In this document: positions 36,374-45,134 of the stretch, piece after piece | Numbering within the stretch: position 1 is the first letter of the stretch | Layout: every line of letters starts with the position of its first letter | Assembly: GCA_015056255.1 (NCBI GenBank) | Contig: SVGP01000010.1 | Location: 29,325 to 93,324 of the forward strand | Source of the DNA: Clostridiales bacterium | GTDB taxonomy: Bacteria; Bacillota; Clostridia; Christensenellales; Aristaeellaceae | DNA length: 64,000 nt | Direction: 5' to 3' | Notes under the pieces: model-generated | Databases searched by the model: none | Told to the model about the DNA's origin: nothing | Seen by the model: the letters and a program-made list of their open reading frames with translations, nothing else | Program-made: the position numbers and the translations under genes

Positions 36374-37512
36374 TTTTTCCTTCCTTAAGCGGCGCTAAAG
36401 TATTCAGAAATACCAGGGGGAAACGCCCCGACAAACGGTTACTGATTTCGTTTCTTTCACTGATCCTTACGGGGCTTGTCGTTTTGTATGCGGCGAGCTA
36501 CTACAATTCCGCGATTAAAGGCAGCTCCTTTTCGGACATCATCAGCCAGCTTTTCGGAATTGGAATCGGCCTTGTAATCATGCTTTTCATGTGGAAGCTT
36601 GATATTTCAATCCTCTCCAAACCCGTGATGAGCGGAAGCCTGCTGCTTGTAAGCTTCGTGCTTTTAACGCTTGTCGCAATTCCGGGGATCGGCGTATACA
36701 TAAACGGATCCCGTCGCTGGCTCAGATTAGGACCTGTAAGCTTTCAGCCGTCCGAGCTTGCAAAATACTCGTTGGTTCTGTTTATGGCTCGGGTGCTTTC
36801 AAGTCCAAAGCGCGATATTACTGATTTTTTGAAAGGTCTTTTGCCGCTTTTTGTGATCCCGGGCGCAATGTTTCTTTTGATCCTCATGCAGCCGAATCTG
36901 TCGACTGCGGGCTCCATTATTATTACATCCGCCGTCATGACCATGATTGCGGGCGCGAGGTGGCTGCACCTGATACTCATAGGCGTTTCAGGGCTTGCAG
37001 TTGGCGCGTATTATGCGCTCAGCGAACCCTACCGGCGCGCAAGAATGATATCGTTTATCGATCCGTTTCAGTATTTTTCAAACGAAGGTTACCAGTTGGC
37101 GCAATCGCTCATGGCGTTTGGCAGCGGAGGTCTTTTCGGAATGGGCCTTGGAAGGGGCAAGCAGAAGCTTTCGTTCCTGCCGTATCCCGAAAGCGATTTC
37201 ATCTTTGCCATTGTCGGGGAGGATATGGGCTTTTTCGGATGCCTTTTTGTGATATCGCTTTTTATGACGTTTCTGTTTCTGGGTCTGAGAATCGCCATCC
37301 GTGAAAAAGACCGTTTCAGGAGCCTTTTGTGCGCGGGTATTGTATCAACCATCGGAATCCAGACCATACTGAATATTGCTGTTGTCATTGGCGTTATGCC
37401 GACGACAGGGCTTCCGCTTCCGTTTTTCTCGGCGGGCGGAACGAGCGTCTCCATCGTGATGGGCGCGGTCGGTATCATTTTAAACATTTCATCGGAACAA
37501 ACAGCGCTTTGA
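36370..37512 (+). CDS. ftsW: FtsW/RodA/SpoVE-family glycosyltransferase
   Basis: The 380-residue polytopic SEDS protein polymerises glycan strands with its partner PBP. Ten TM segments are visible. Conserved sequences include INGSRRWLRLGPVSFQPSELAKY, MQPNLSTAGSI, FLPYPESDFIFAIVGEDMGFFG and GVMPTTGLPLPFFSAGGTS. The start is TTG overlapping murD. murG does not follow. Whether it serves vegetative division or sporulation cannot be told from sequence. Confidence 0.93.
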   Translation: MIFPSLSGAKVFRNTRGKRPDKRLLISFLSLILTGLVVLYAASYYNSAIKGSSFSDIISQLFGIGIGLVIMLFMWKLDISILSKPVMSGSLLLVSFVLLTLVAIPGIGVYINGSRRWLRLGPVSFQPSELAKYSLVLFMARVLSSPKRDITDFLKGLLPLFVIPGAMFLLILMQPNLSTAGSIIITSAVMTMIAGARWLHLILIGVSGLAVGAYYALSEPYRRARMISFIDPFQYFSNEGYQLAQSLMAFGSGGLFGMGLGRGKQKLSFLPYPESDFIFAIVGEDMGFFGCLFVISLFMTFLFLGLRIAIREKDRFRSLLCAGIVSTIGIQTILNIAVVIGVMPTTGLPLPFFSAGGTSVSIVMGAVGIILNISSEQTAL

Positions 37513-37555
37513 TGCGCCAAAACATAAGAAGAACGGATTACAGGAGGGAACGCTC

Positions 37556-38305
37556 ATGGCGAAAAAAACAAAAAAGCAACAGGTTGTCGCTTCCCGATTG
37601 ATGGCCATTGTTGTATTACTTTCCGCGTGCGCGGTGGTTCTTTTTATGCTGGGCGGTCAGAACAAGCTTAAAAACGTTGAGATCGAATGTGTAAACGGCA
37701 CGCTTGATCAGGCGCAGAAAGACGAAATTATCCGCTCTTCCACCCTTAAGATGGGCGCTCAGATCGGAAGTCTTGCGGACATTGAACAGAGCATAATCGC
37801 AGGCGTGAATTCAACCGGCTTTGCAAGATACGAAGGCGCGGAAAGAATTTCAAACGGAACAATGAAGCTGATTGTTTCCATAAGAGAGCCGGTTGCAGTT
37901 TTATCTCTGGGCGGAAATTACATCGTGATCGACGAAGACGGCATGGTAATTGATATTTCAAAGACAATGCCCTACGGAAAAGGCATCTGCGTCTCGGGGG
38001 CTGAAGCTTCCACATATTCCAAGGGAAAAACTCTGGTTACGCGAAAGGAAAATCAATTAAAGGAGATAATAAGGATTGCTTCGGCCATTCATAAATCCGG
38101 ATTTGAATCCACCTACAGCGAGCTGAATGTTAAGGACGTTAAGGATATGTACCTGATCACCAACAACAATATGTATGTTGAGATCTTTGACGGAAAGAAC
38201 ATCGAACAGACGCTTTTAATGGTTGAGGAGATCATAAAAAGCGGAGTCAATAAGGGCAAGATCACAATCAGCGGTGATTATGCCGGACTGCGCCAGGAGA
38301 ATTGA
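37556..38305 (+). CDS. divIB: cell division protein FtsQ/DivIB
   Basis: The 249-residue bitopic protein has a basic N terminus (MAKKTKKQQ), one TM helix (~16-33), a POTRA-like segment starting NKLKNVEIECVNGTL, and then a beta domain (KLIVSIREPVAVLSLGGNYIVIDEDG). The position after ftsW and before ftsA fits DivIB/FtsQ. The C-terminal tail is short. GGAGG precedes the ATG. Confidence 0.85.
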   Translation: MAKKTKKQQVVASRLMAIVVLLSACAVVLFMLGGQNKLKNVEIECVNGTLDQAQKDEIIRSSTLKMGAQIGSLADIEQSIIAGVNSTGFARYEGAERISNGTMKLIVSIREPVAVLSLGGNYIVIDEDGMVIDISKTMPYGKGICVSGAEASTYSKGKTLVTRKENQLKEIIRIASAIHKSGFESTYSELNVKDVKDMYLITNNNMYVEIFDGKNIEQTLLMVEEIIKSGVNKGKITISGDYAGLRQEN

Positions 38306-38378
38306 GGTGAAAATCGAAATACAAATGTAAAAATGTAATAAAAAAGAATAATAATTGAAATATTTCACCAAAAATGTG

Positions 38379-38408
38379 TTTACAAAGAGGCGGCTCATCC
38401 TGTATAAT
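38379..38408 (+). promoter_or_regulatory. promoter of ftsA-ftsZ
   Basis: TTTACA (38379-38384) and TATAAT (38403-38408) have an 18-base gap in the divIB-ftsA interval, giving ftsAZ their own promoter in addition to read-through. Confidence 0.75.
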
Positions 38409-38463
38409 TAAGGGTACAGGATGATGAGGACGATTTACGGGCATAATGCGGGAGAAGAAGATA

Positions 38464-39678
38464 ATGAGAACACGGGTAGCAGCGATCGAATTTGGTACGT
38501 CCAAAATCGTTACTTTGATCGCAGAGAGCGGCAGCTATCACCGGCTGGGCATCATCGGCAGCGGAACTGTTCCCTACGATGGATACCGGGACGGCGACTG
38601 GATTGCGCCGGGCAAACTTGCTCAGGCTGTGTACAATTCCATCAGCGCTGCTGAAAAAGATGCGAATACAAAGATTAAGGATATATACATCGGCGTTCCA
38701 GGCGAGTATATTCACGTGGAGACGCAGGAAGCGACGGTGAACATTAACGCCGAAACCGGCAGGGTTTCGGAAGAAGATATCGACCTTGTGCAGGATATGG
38801 CGGCGGACGTAATGCAGTTTGACAAGCGCAATACGCCCGGAAACGTAATCCATCGTTCTCCTGCATGGTTCAGGGTGGACGACGGCGAAAAGACTATGCA
38901 GCCGCTCAAAATGGCAGGCGAGCGCCTTACCGCTTGCGTTTCATTCATCACGATTGAGCAGTTCTTCATCAACGACATGATGGAGCTTATGGATTCCATG
39001 GGCATCAGCATCAACGGCTTTTTGTCCTCCTCCTTTGGGGAAATGCTGTGGCTGACAAGCGTCGAAGACAGGGAACGTTCGCTGATCTTTATCGATTCCG
39101 GCTTTATGTCGACCGAAATCAGCATCATCGAAGGCGACGGCATTTTGTACCACGCTATGCTTCCGATGGGCGGAGCGCACCTGACGGAAAAACTTTCCGA
39201 AGCCCTTGCCATTTCGGGCGAAGAAGCGGAAAGGCTTAAGCGCAGCTTCGTGATCGCTCCGGATGGGTTTGAAATGATCAATCCGCCGGATTTCTTTGAT
39301 GAATATGGAAGAAAGATTCAATTTGACGAACTGCTCGTCAGCGAGTGCATGCGAGAAGGCGTAGACGAGATGTGCGACATGATCGACCGCACGATCGACG
39401 AGGACGGACAGGGCCTGATCGTAAGCCGTACGCCCGTGTATCTGACAGGCGGGGGCTTAGCCATGATCCGAGGCGGAAAGGACTATCTTTCCGCATATCT
39501 CAACCGCTCCGTCAAGGTTCCGCAGGCGAAAGCCGCGCAATTCAACAGCCCCGTTTATTCAAGCGCGATGGGGCTTATGGATCTGATTTTTGCATCCATC
39601 GATCAGCGCTTGCCTGAAGAAGAAACGCTCCCCGGACGGCTGGCAGACGGCTTCCGCGGTTTGTTTGGCAGAAGATAA
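38464..39678 (+). CDS. ftsA: cell division protein FtsA
   Basis: The 404-residue actin-like membrane tether for FtsZ has the ATPase phosphate 1 site AAIEFGTSKIVTLIAE, the SHS2/1C region, FIDSGFMSTEISII (phosphate 2) and YLTGGGLAMIRG (adenosine site). It ends RLADGFRGLFGRR, an amphipathic membrane-targeting helix as expected. The ATG at 38464 follows GGGAGAAGA. It is 33 bases from ftsZ. Confidence 0.93.
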   Translation: MRTRVAAIEFGTSKIVTLIAESGSYHRLGIIGSGTVPYDGYRDGDWIAPGKLAQAVYNSISAAEKDANTKIKDIYIGVPGEYIHVETQEATVNINAETGRVSEEDIDLVQDMAADVMQFDKRNTPGNVIHRSPAWFRVDDGEKTMQPLKMAGERLTACVSFITIEQFFINDMMELMDSMGISINGFLSSSFGEMLWLTSVEDRERSLIFIDSGFMSTEISIIEGDGILYHAMLPMGGAHLTEKLSEALAISGEEAERLKRSFVIAPDGFEMINPPDFFDEYGRKIQFDELLVSECMREGVDEMCDMIDRTIDEDGQGLIVSRTPVYLTGGGLAMIRGGKDYLSAYLNRSVKVPQAKAAQFNSPVYSSAMGLMDLIFASIDQRLPEEETLPGRLADGFRGLFGRR

Positions 39679-39711
39679 AAGAATTACTATCATTAGCGAG
39701 GGGGATGCCTT

Positions 39712-41019
39712 GTGCTGGAATTCGAACTTGAGACTTCTAATTTTGCATCAATTAAGGTTGTTGGTGTAGGCGGTGCCGGAACCAATGCCGTAAACAGAAT
39801 GGTCGACAGCGGATTGAGAAACGTTGAGTTTATTGCGGTAAACACCGATAAGCAGGCGCTTGCGCTTTCCAAGGCGACGATTAAAATTCAGATCGGCGAA
39901 AAGCTGACCAAGGGCCTTGGCGCAGGCGCGAACCCCGACATCGGCAAGCGCGCAGCCGAGGAAAGCAGGGAAGAACTGGCCAACACCTTAAAGGGCGCTG
40001 ACCTTGTATTCGTTACCTGCGGTATGGGCGGCGGTACCGGAACCGGCGCGGCTCCTGTGATTGCGGAAATTGCAAGAGACCTGGGCATTCTCACCATCGG
40101 CGTTGTTTCCAAGCCCTTCATGTTCGAAGGCCGTCAGCGCATGAAGAATGCCGAAAACGGCATCGATCAGCTGAAAGCCAATGTAGATACGCTGGTTGTC
40201 GTTCCCAATGAAAAGCTTCTTTCCATCGTAAGCAAGGGCACCACTATGACCGAGGCCTTCAAGATTGCCGACGATACGCTCCGTCAGGGCATTCAGGGCA
40301 TCTCCGACCTCATCGCCGTCCCCGCAATGATCAATCTGGACTTTGCCGACGTCCGTACCGTTATGGAATCCCGCGGCCTTGCCCATATGGGTATCGGCGC
40401 AGGAAGCGGCGAGAACCGCATGGTCGAGGCGGCCAAGCAGGCGGTTTCCAGCCCCATGCTCGAAACCTCCATCGATGGCGCGCGCGCCGTTCTGATCAAC
40501 ATCACCGGCGGCCCCGACACCTCTATCATCGAGGTCAACGAGGCTGCTCAGCTCATTACTCAGGCTGCCGATCCCGAAGCCAACATCATCTTCGGCGCAG
40601 GTATCGACGAGTCCCTCACCGATGAAGTACGCATTACCGTTATCGCGACCGGCTTTGAAAAGCCCGTTATCGCGCCCAAGAAGGCTTCTCCCTTCAGCCG
40701 AGCCTTTGACGATGAAATCAAAAATGACTTTGAAGAAATCAAGGATGATGACGGCGTAAGCCTTCCGCCGCTGTATGAGCAGCGCCCCGAAGCGCCCAAG
40801 CCCCGTCCCGCTCAGCCGCGTCCTGCGCAGCGTCCTGCCGGCGCGCCCGCCCGTCCCCAGCCGCGTCCTGCGCGTCCCCAGGCGAGCACCCGCATCCCTG
40901 AGCGCAAGAGCGAGCCCGCGCCCCGTCCCTCTGCCTTTGCAGAGCCCAGACCCAGAAGAGGCTTCTCTCCCGACACGCCTTCCTTCTTAAGAAGACCGGC
41001 AAAGAAGGACGAGGAATAA
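39712..41019 (+). CDS. ftsZ: cell division GTPase FtsZ
   Basis: The 435-residue tubulin homologue forms the division ring. [16 protein letters not shown] opens the fold; the GTP-binding signature GGGTGTG is at residues 106-112; the T7 synergy loop appears as [12 protein letters not shown] linker (~350-415) rich in Pro, Arg, Ala and Gln ([12 protein letters not shown] and similar) leads to the tail peptide DTPSFLRRP that binds FtsA. The start is GTG at 39712 after GAGGGGG. The Pro/Arg-rich linker is longer and more basic than the usual acidic or neutral one. Confidence 0.98.
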   Translation: MLEFELETSNFASIKVVGVGGAGTNAVNRMVDSGLRNVEFIAVNTDKQALALSKATIKIQIGEKLTKGLGAGANPDIGKRAAEESREELANTLKGADLVFVTCGMGGGTGTGAAPVIAEIARDLGILTIGVVSKPFMFEGRQRMKNAENGIDQLKANVDTLVVVPNEKLLSIVSKGTTMTEAFKIADDTLRQGIQGISDLIAVPAMINLDFADVRTVMESRGLAHMGIGAGSGENRMVEAAKQAVSSPMLETSIDGARAVLINITGGPDTSIIEVNEAAQLITQAADPEANIIFGAGIDESLTDEVRITVIATGFEKPVIAPKKASPFSRAFDDEIKNDFEEIKDDDGVSLPPLYEQRPEAPKPRPAQPRPAQRPAGAPARPQPRPARPQASTRIPERKSEPAPRPSAFAEPRPRRGFSPDTPSFLRRPAKKDEE

Positions 41020-41045
41020 TCGTTTAAAAAGCTGACTGAATCGAA

Positions 41046-41156
41046 AACAGTGCTATTCAAATAGCGCGGACGATCAGTGATCGCCCCTACAGTATGGTTG
41101 TAAAACCATCGCAAAATGTAGGGGCGGTCATTGACCGCCCGCGCTTTGATGCTGTT
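41046..41156. repeat. intergenic palindromic repeat, copy 1
   Basis: Long inverted arms (about 41064-41091 with 41117-41144) carry the core GATCGCCCCTAC and its complement GTAGGGGCGGTC, with an outer AACAG/CTGTT pair. The same core occurs at 49019-49105. It lies between the ftsZ and dnaK stops and could act as a terminator by structure. No coding function. Confidence 0.75.
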
Positions 41157-41227
41157 ATGACCTATGAGTTTAACAGCATTGCTGATCGATCGTCAGCTTT
41201 CTGTTTTTATGGGAGGTAATCGGCTTT

Positions 41228-42985
41228 TCAGCCAATATCCGAATCAAACGTTCCGTCATCATTTGCGGCCTGTGTTCCGTCAAAGGCATAGCCGATGGAG
41301 GACATCACGCGTGCAAATTCGTCCGACTCGCGCTGGATTTCATCCGTATTTCCGCCTTTAATGGCTTTTTTAAGCGAATGGATCATCGGGTCAAGTCTTT
41401 GCTTGTCTTCCTTCGAAAGGCGTTTTTTGACGCTTTGCGCATCCACAACGAGCTGCTCCGCTTTGTTTTTGATATCAAGCTCTTTTCGACGCTTCATATC
41501 CTCCTGACGGTATCTTTCAGCGTCCTCAACCGCGCGCCTGATTTCTTCATCCGACATGTTTGAGGAGTTAGTGATAGTGATGTTCTGGTTTGCACCGGTC
41601 GCCTTGTCGAGCGCGGATACGTTTACGATGCCGTTGGAATCGATGGAGAAGGTAACTTCGATTTCGGGCTTGTTAAAGCCGCGCTTGATGCCAGTGAGCA
41701 TGAATTTTCCAAGCGTTCGGTTTTCGCTGGCCAAGGGGCGCTCGCCCTGGAGAACGTGGATTTCCACCTTCGACTGAAGGGGAGAGGCGGTGGTGTAGAT
41801 CTGGCTTTTCCGGATGGGAAGGGTTGTGTTTCGGGGAATAATGACCGAGAAATTGTTTCCAACGGTTTCAACGCCGAGGGACAGGGGCGTAACGTCCAGA
41901 AGCAGAAGGCTTTTTACGCTGCCTTCCAGAATGCCGCCTTCAATCGCTGCGCCCATGGCGACGCATTCGTCGGGATTGATGCCGCGGAAGGGGTCTTTTC
42001 CGGTAAAGCGCTTGACCGCTGCCTGCACGGCGGGAATACGCGTGGATCCGCCGACGAGAAGCACCTTGTTGATGTCGGAAGCCATCATTCTTGCGTCCGC
42101 TAGCGCACGCTGCATAGGTTCAATCGTCGCGTCGACAAGGTGGCGAGTAAGCTCGTCGAATTTCGCTCTTGTGATTGTCGTTTCAAGATGCACGGGGCCC
42201 TTTGCGTTTACGGAAATGAAAGGAAGAGAAACAGAGGTGGACATAAGACCGCTCAGTTCTATCTTGGCCTTTTCAGCCGCCTCCCGGACGCGAGCCCACG
42301 CGGTTTCGTCTCTTCGAAGGTCAATACCGTTTTCCTTCAAAAAGCTGTCCGCAATGAAATTTGCAAGACACAGATCGAAATCGTCGCCGCCCAAGTGGTT
42401 GTTACCGGAGGTTGAAATAACGTCGATCACATCCGAATCAATTTCAAGGATTGATACGTCAAACGTGCCGCCGCCAAGGTCGTAAACGAGTATGCGCTGC
42501 TTTTCCGTTCGGTCGATGCCGTAAGCCAGAGCAGCGGAAGTGGGCTCGTTTAAGATGCGGTGAACGTTCAGACCTGCAATCTTGCCCGCGTCCTTGGTTG
42601 CCTGCCTTTGAGCGTCCGTGAAATATGCGGGTACGGTGATGACGGCGTCCGTCACGGGGCCGCCCAAGTAGCTCTCCGCATCCGTCTTCATTTTCTGAAG
42701 AATCATCGCGGAAATTTCCTGCGGGGTAAAGGAACGGCCGTCGACAGTGAAGGTGAAGTCCGAGCCCATGTGCCGCTTGATGGAAGAAATGGTGCGCTTC
42801 GCGTTTGCCGTCTGCTGGCGTTTGGCAACGCTTCCGACAATGCGTTCGCCCGTTTTTGTGATGGCGACGACGGAGGGCGTGGTGCGGTTTCCGTCGGCGT
42901 TGGGGATGATGACGGGCTCGCCACCCTCGATCACCGCCATACAGGAATTGGTTGTTCCAAGGTCAATACCGATCAAATATCCCAT
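41228..42985 (-). CDS. dnaK: DnaK-like Hsp70 chaperone
   Basis: The 585-residue Hsp70 has an ATPase domain (IGIDLGTTNSCMAV near residue 5, VYDLGGGTFDVSIL, LLVGGSTRIPAV) and a substrate domain (DVTPLSLGVETVG, IPRNTTLP). The lid is short and ends IGYAFDGTQAANDDGTFDSDIG without a classical long tail, so it is ~25-50 residues shorter than typical DnaK. No grpE, dnaJ or hrcA is adjacent and no CIRCE element precedes it, so it may be a secondary DnaK paralogue rather than the main heat-shock one. GGAGG precedes the ATG. Confidence 0.93.
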   Translation of the reverse strand: MGYLIGIDLGTTNSCMAVIEGGEPVIIPNADGNRTTPSVVAITKTGERIVGSVAKRQQTANAKRTISSIKRHMGSDFTFTVDGRSFTPQEISAMILQKMKTDAESYLGGPVTDAVITVPAYFTDAQRQATKDAGKIAGLNVHRILNEPTSAALAYGIDRTEKQRILVYDLGGGTFDVSILEIDSDVIDVISTSGNNHLGGDDFDLCLANFIADSFLKENGIDLRRDETAWARVREAAEKAKIELSGLMSTSVSLPFISVNAKGPVHLETTITRAKFDELTRHLVDATIEPMQRALADARMMASDINKVLLVGGSTRIPAVQAAVKRFTGKDPFRGINPDECVAMGAAIEGGILEGSVKSLLLLDVTPLSLGVETVGNNFSVIIPRNTTLPIRKSQIYTTASPLQSKVEIHVLQGERPLASENRTLGKFMLTGIKRGFNKPEIEVTFSIDSNGIVNVSALDKATGANQNITITNSSNMSDEEIRRAVEDAERYRQEDMKRRKELDIKNKAEQLVVDAQSVKKRLSKEDKQRLDPMIHSLKKAIKGGNTDEIQRESDEFARVMSSIGYAFDGTQAANDDGTFDSDIG

Positions 42986-43109
42986 GATTATCCTCCATAT
43001 TCATGTATACGCCCATTGTACACGGAAAATATCAATCGTCCATTAAATCCATAAGGCAAAAAGGTAACAGTTTTCGCAAAAAATGTGTACGAAGTTTATC
43101 ATTCGGAAA

Positions 43110-43138
43110 TTGACAAACGCGCTTAAGTTTAGTATAAT
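43110..43138 (+). promoter_or_regulatory. consensus promoter of the guanylate-kinase-like gene
   Basis: TTGACA (43110-43115) and TATAAT (43133-43138) have a 17-base gap, a perfect sigma-A consensus. Expression is probably strong. Confidence 0.85.
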
Positions 43139-43172
43139 CACTTACCAAATACGGTAAAGCGAGGATGCAAGG

Positions 43173-43991
43173 ATGTTATTTACTTTTGTTGGCTGCTCTG
43201 GCGTAGGCAAAAACACCATTATCAAGGATTTGCTTGAAAAGCGACCCGATGTATACGACCTGCTTCCTACCGTGACCACGCGCGGCATGCGCCCCGGCGA
43301 AAGCCAGGGAAATCCGTATCAGTTTGTTGACAAAACAGAGTTTCTTCAGATGATTGAAGACGGCGTCATCTACGAGCATCAGGAAATCCACGGCGACATT
43401 TACGGCGGCAGCTGGAAGCTTCTGAATGCAAAAATCGGCGAAAACAAGATCCTCTTAAAAGATATCGATGTTCTGGGCTCCAACACTTTAAAGGAAAAAT
43501 TCCAGGGAACTTTACCGGTTGTGTCGCTGTTTATGTATGTAAACGACGTTGAAATTCTGATTGACCGCCTTCGCAAAAGGGGAGAAGCGGAAGACAGAAT
43601 TGCCGTACGCAGATCCCGCTTCGCCATGGAAATGAGCCTGTCCGGAACGGGCGATTATCTGATTAATAACCTTGACCGCGAGGAAACAGGCAAATTAACG
43701 GATGAAATTATTAGATGCGAAACCCAAAAGATTGCGTACAGGCTGTCGGAAAACTGCGATGTTCCGACCGCTGAAAGCATCGAAAAGCTCACGAAGGAAG
43801 CCGAAGCAGGCGCGATTATGGCGCGGGTTGAAATGAGCTTTAACGGGAAAGAAATTCTGATTCTGGACGGCGCGGACCGGTATTTTGCAGCTATGCGCGC
43901 AGGCGCGTTTATCCAGAAGCACTTTTTAAAAACGCTGGATGAATCCGTAAAGGCAAATGAGAACGTCGACGTTCAAACATATCTTGGATAA
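43173..43991 (+). CDS. guanylate-kinase-like protein with ParB-like C-terminal extension
   Basis: A 272-residue protein. Residues 1-185 are guanylate-kinase-like: P-loop GCSGVGKN (7-14), TVTTRGMRPGE, VIYEHQEIHGDIYGG and RLRKRGEAEDRI. GCSGVGKN differs from the usual GPSGxGKG. Residues ~200-272 are extra, with IEKLTKEAEAGAIMARVEMSF then ILDGADRYFAAMRAGAF, which resembles the DG-x-x-R-x-x-A-x-x-x-G core of ParB-like folds. GMP kinase activity is likely but not certain, and the extension may act in binding or regulation. It directly abuts the M20 peptidase gene. Confidence 0.7.
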   Translation: MLFTFVGCSGVGKNTIIKDLLEKRPDVYDLLPTVTTRGMRPGESQGNPYQFVDKTEFLQMIEDGVIYEHQEIHGDIYGGSWKLLNAKIGENKILLKDIDVLGSNTLKEKFQGTLPVVSLFMYVNDVEILIDRLRKRGEAEDRIAVRRSRFAMEMSLSGTGDYLINNLDREETGKLTDEIIRCETQKIAYRLSENCDVPTAESIEKLTKEAEAGAIMARVEMSFNGKEILILDGADRYFAAMRAGAFIQKHFLKTLDESVKANENVDVQTYLG

Positions 43992-45089
43992 ATGAATATC
44001 AATTTTAGCAAAACGGCTCTTAAGGAAACGCTTAAAAGCTGGGTAAACTTTGAAACACCGACAGGCGATGAAAAAAGACTGATGGGCTTTTCATCGCTTG
44101 TCGTTTATGCGCTTGAAAAGACGGGAGCAAAGGTTCAAACCTGTGCGCTGCCCCGCGGACCGGTTCTTCACGCAACCTTTGGAACGGGAAAAAAGCGCTG
44201 CGTTCTCATGGGACACATGGACACAGTGTTTTCCTATGGCGAGGCTGAAAGGTACGACGAGGAAAATGGAAGACTCTACGGCGCGGGCGTACTGGATATG
44301 AAAAGCGGGCTTGTCATGCTTGTAAATGCATTTGAATGTCTGTCCAATAACCTTCCGGACGGCTGGCAGATTGAGGCGCTGATCAATTCCGATGAAGAGT
44401 GGGGATCCGTTGACAGCCGCGAAACGCTTTTAAGCGTTTTAAAGGGCGCGGAGCTTGTTTTCTCGTTTGAAGGGAACAAAGAAAACTGCCTGACCGTTTC
44501 AAGGAAGGGCATATGGACGTTTGAAATCGTTTCCAAAGGCATTGCCGCGCATACGAGCGGCGGCGCGGATAAAAACAAAAACGCGATTTATCGTCTTTCA
44601 AACGCGATAAGCGCGATTTACGATTGCGAATATAAAACAGATGTTACGCTGAATATCGGCATGATTGAAGGCGGAAAGGCGACGAATGTGGTGGCTGACC
44701 GCGCAAAGCTGAGGGGCGAAATCCGCGCGGAGACGGATGATGGGCTTAAGGAAGCGGAAGAAAAAATCATTAGAATTTCTGAGGAAAACGGCTGCGCCTA
44801 TCTGCGCCTGACCAACCGCCCGCCGATGAAGCCGAACGACAAAACCATGCGCCTGTTCCATGCGTTTTCAAAGATCGATCCAACCCTCATTCCGCGCGCA
44901 GCAGGCGGAGGAGGAGACGCGGCGTTTGCTGTGGAAGCGGGCGCGTATGCAATCGACGGATTGGGCGCGGAAGGCGCAAGGGCGCATACGAGACGGGAAT
45001 ATGTGATCGAAGAAAGCCTTGAAAAAAGGTTTTTGCTGGCTGTTAACGGGATTATGAAGTGCATGCGTGAATTTGAAGAATGGACATAA
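43992..45089 (+). CDS. M20-family metallopeptidase
   Basis: The 365-residue zinc aminoacylase/carboxypeptidase has metal-binding blocks LMGHMDTVF, GAGVLDMKSGLVM, NSDEEWGS and the C-terminal GAEGARAHTR. The dimerisation domain is in residues ~175-285. It resembles glutamate carboxypeptidase (CPG2/ArgE-like) and has no signal peptide, so it acts on imported or internal peptides. It begins directly at the stop of the previous gene. Confidence 0.92.
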   Translation: MNINFSKTALKETLKSWVNFETPTGDEKRLMGFSSLVVYALEKTGAKVQTCALPRGPVLHATFGTGKKRCVLMGHMDTVFSYGEAERYDEENGRLYGAGVLDMKSGLVMLVNAFECLSNNLPDGWQIEALINSDEEWGSVDSRETLLSVLKGAELVFSFEGNKENCLTVSRKGIWTFEIVSKGIAAHTSGGADKNKNAIYRLSNAISAIYDCEYKTDVTLNIGMIEGGKATNVVADRAKLRGEIRAETDDGLKEAEEKIIRISEENGCAYLRLTNRPPMKPNDKTMRLFHAFSKIDPTLIPRAAGGGGDAAFAVEAGAYAIDGLGAEGARAHTRREYVIEESLEKRFLLAVNGIMKCMREFEEWT

Positions 45090-45097
45090 AGCAAAAA

Positions 45098-45130
45098 GAT
45101 GCAATCGTTTTGACTGCATCTTTTTTTGAG
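45098..45130. terminator. bidirectional terminator between convergent genes
   Basis: A stem of AAAGATGCA with TGCATCTTT and a run of Ts on the plus strand separates the M20 gene from the glycosyltransferase gene on the opposite strand. Confidence 0.75.
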
Positions 45131-45134
45131 GGAC

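Noticed and set aside
42986..43109. CIRCE heat-shock operator before dnaK
   Set aside because: No TTAGCACTC-N9-GAGTGCTAA pattern in the interval.
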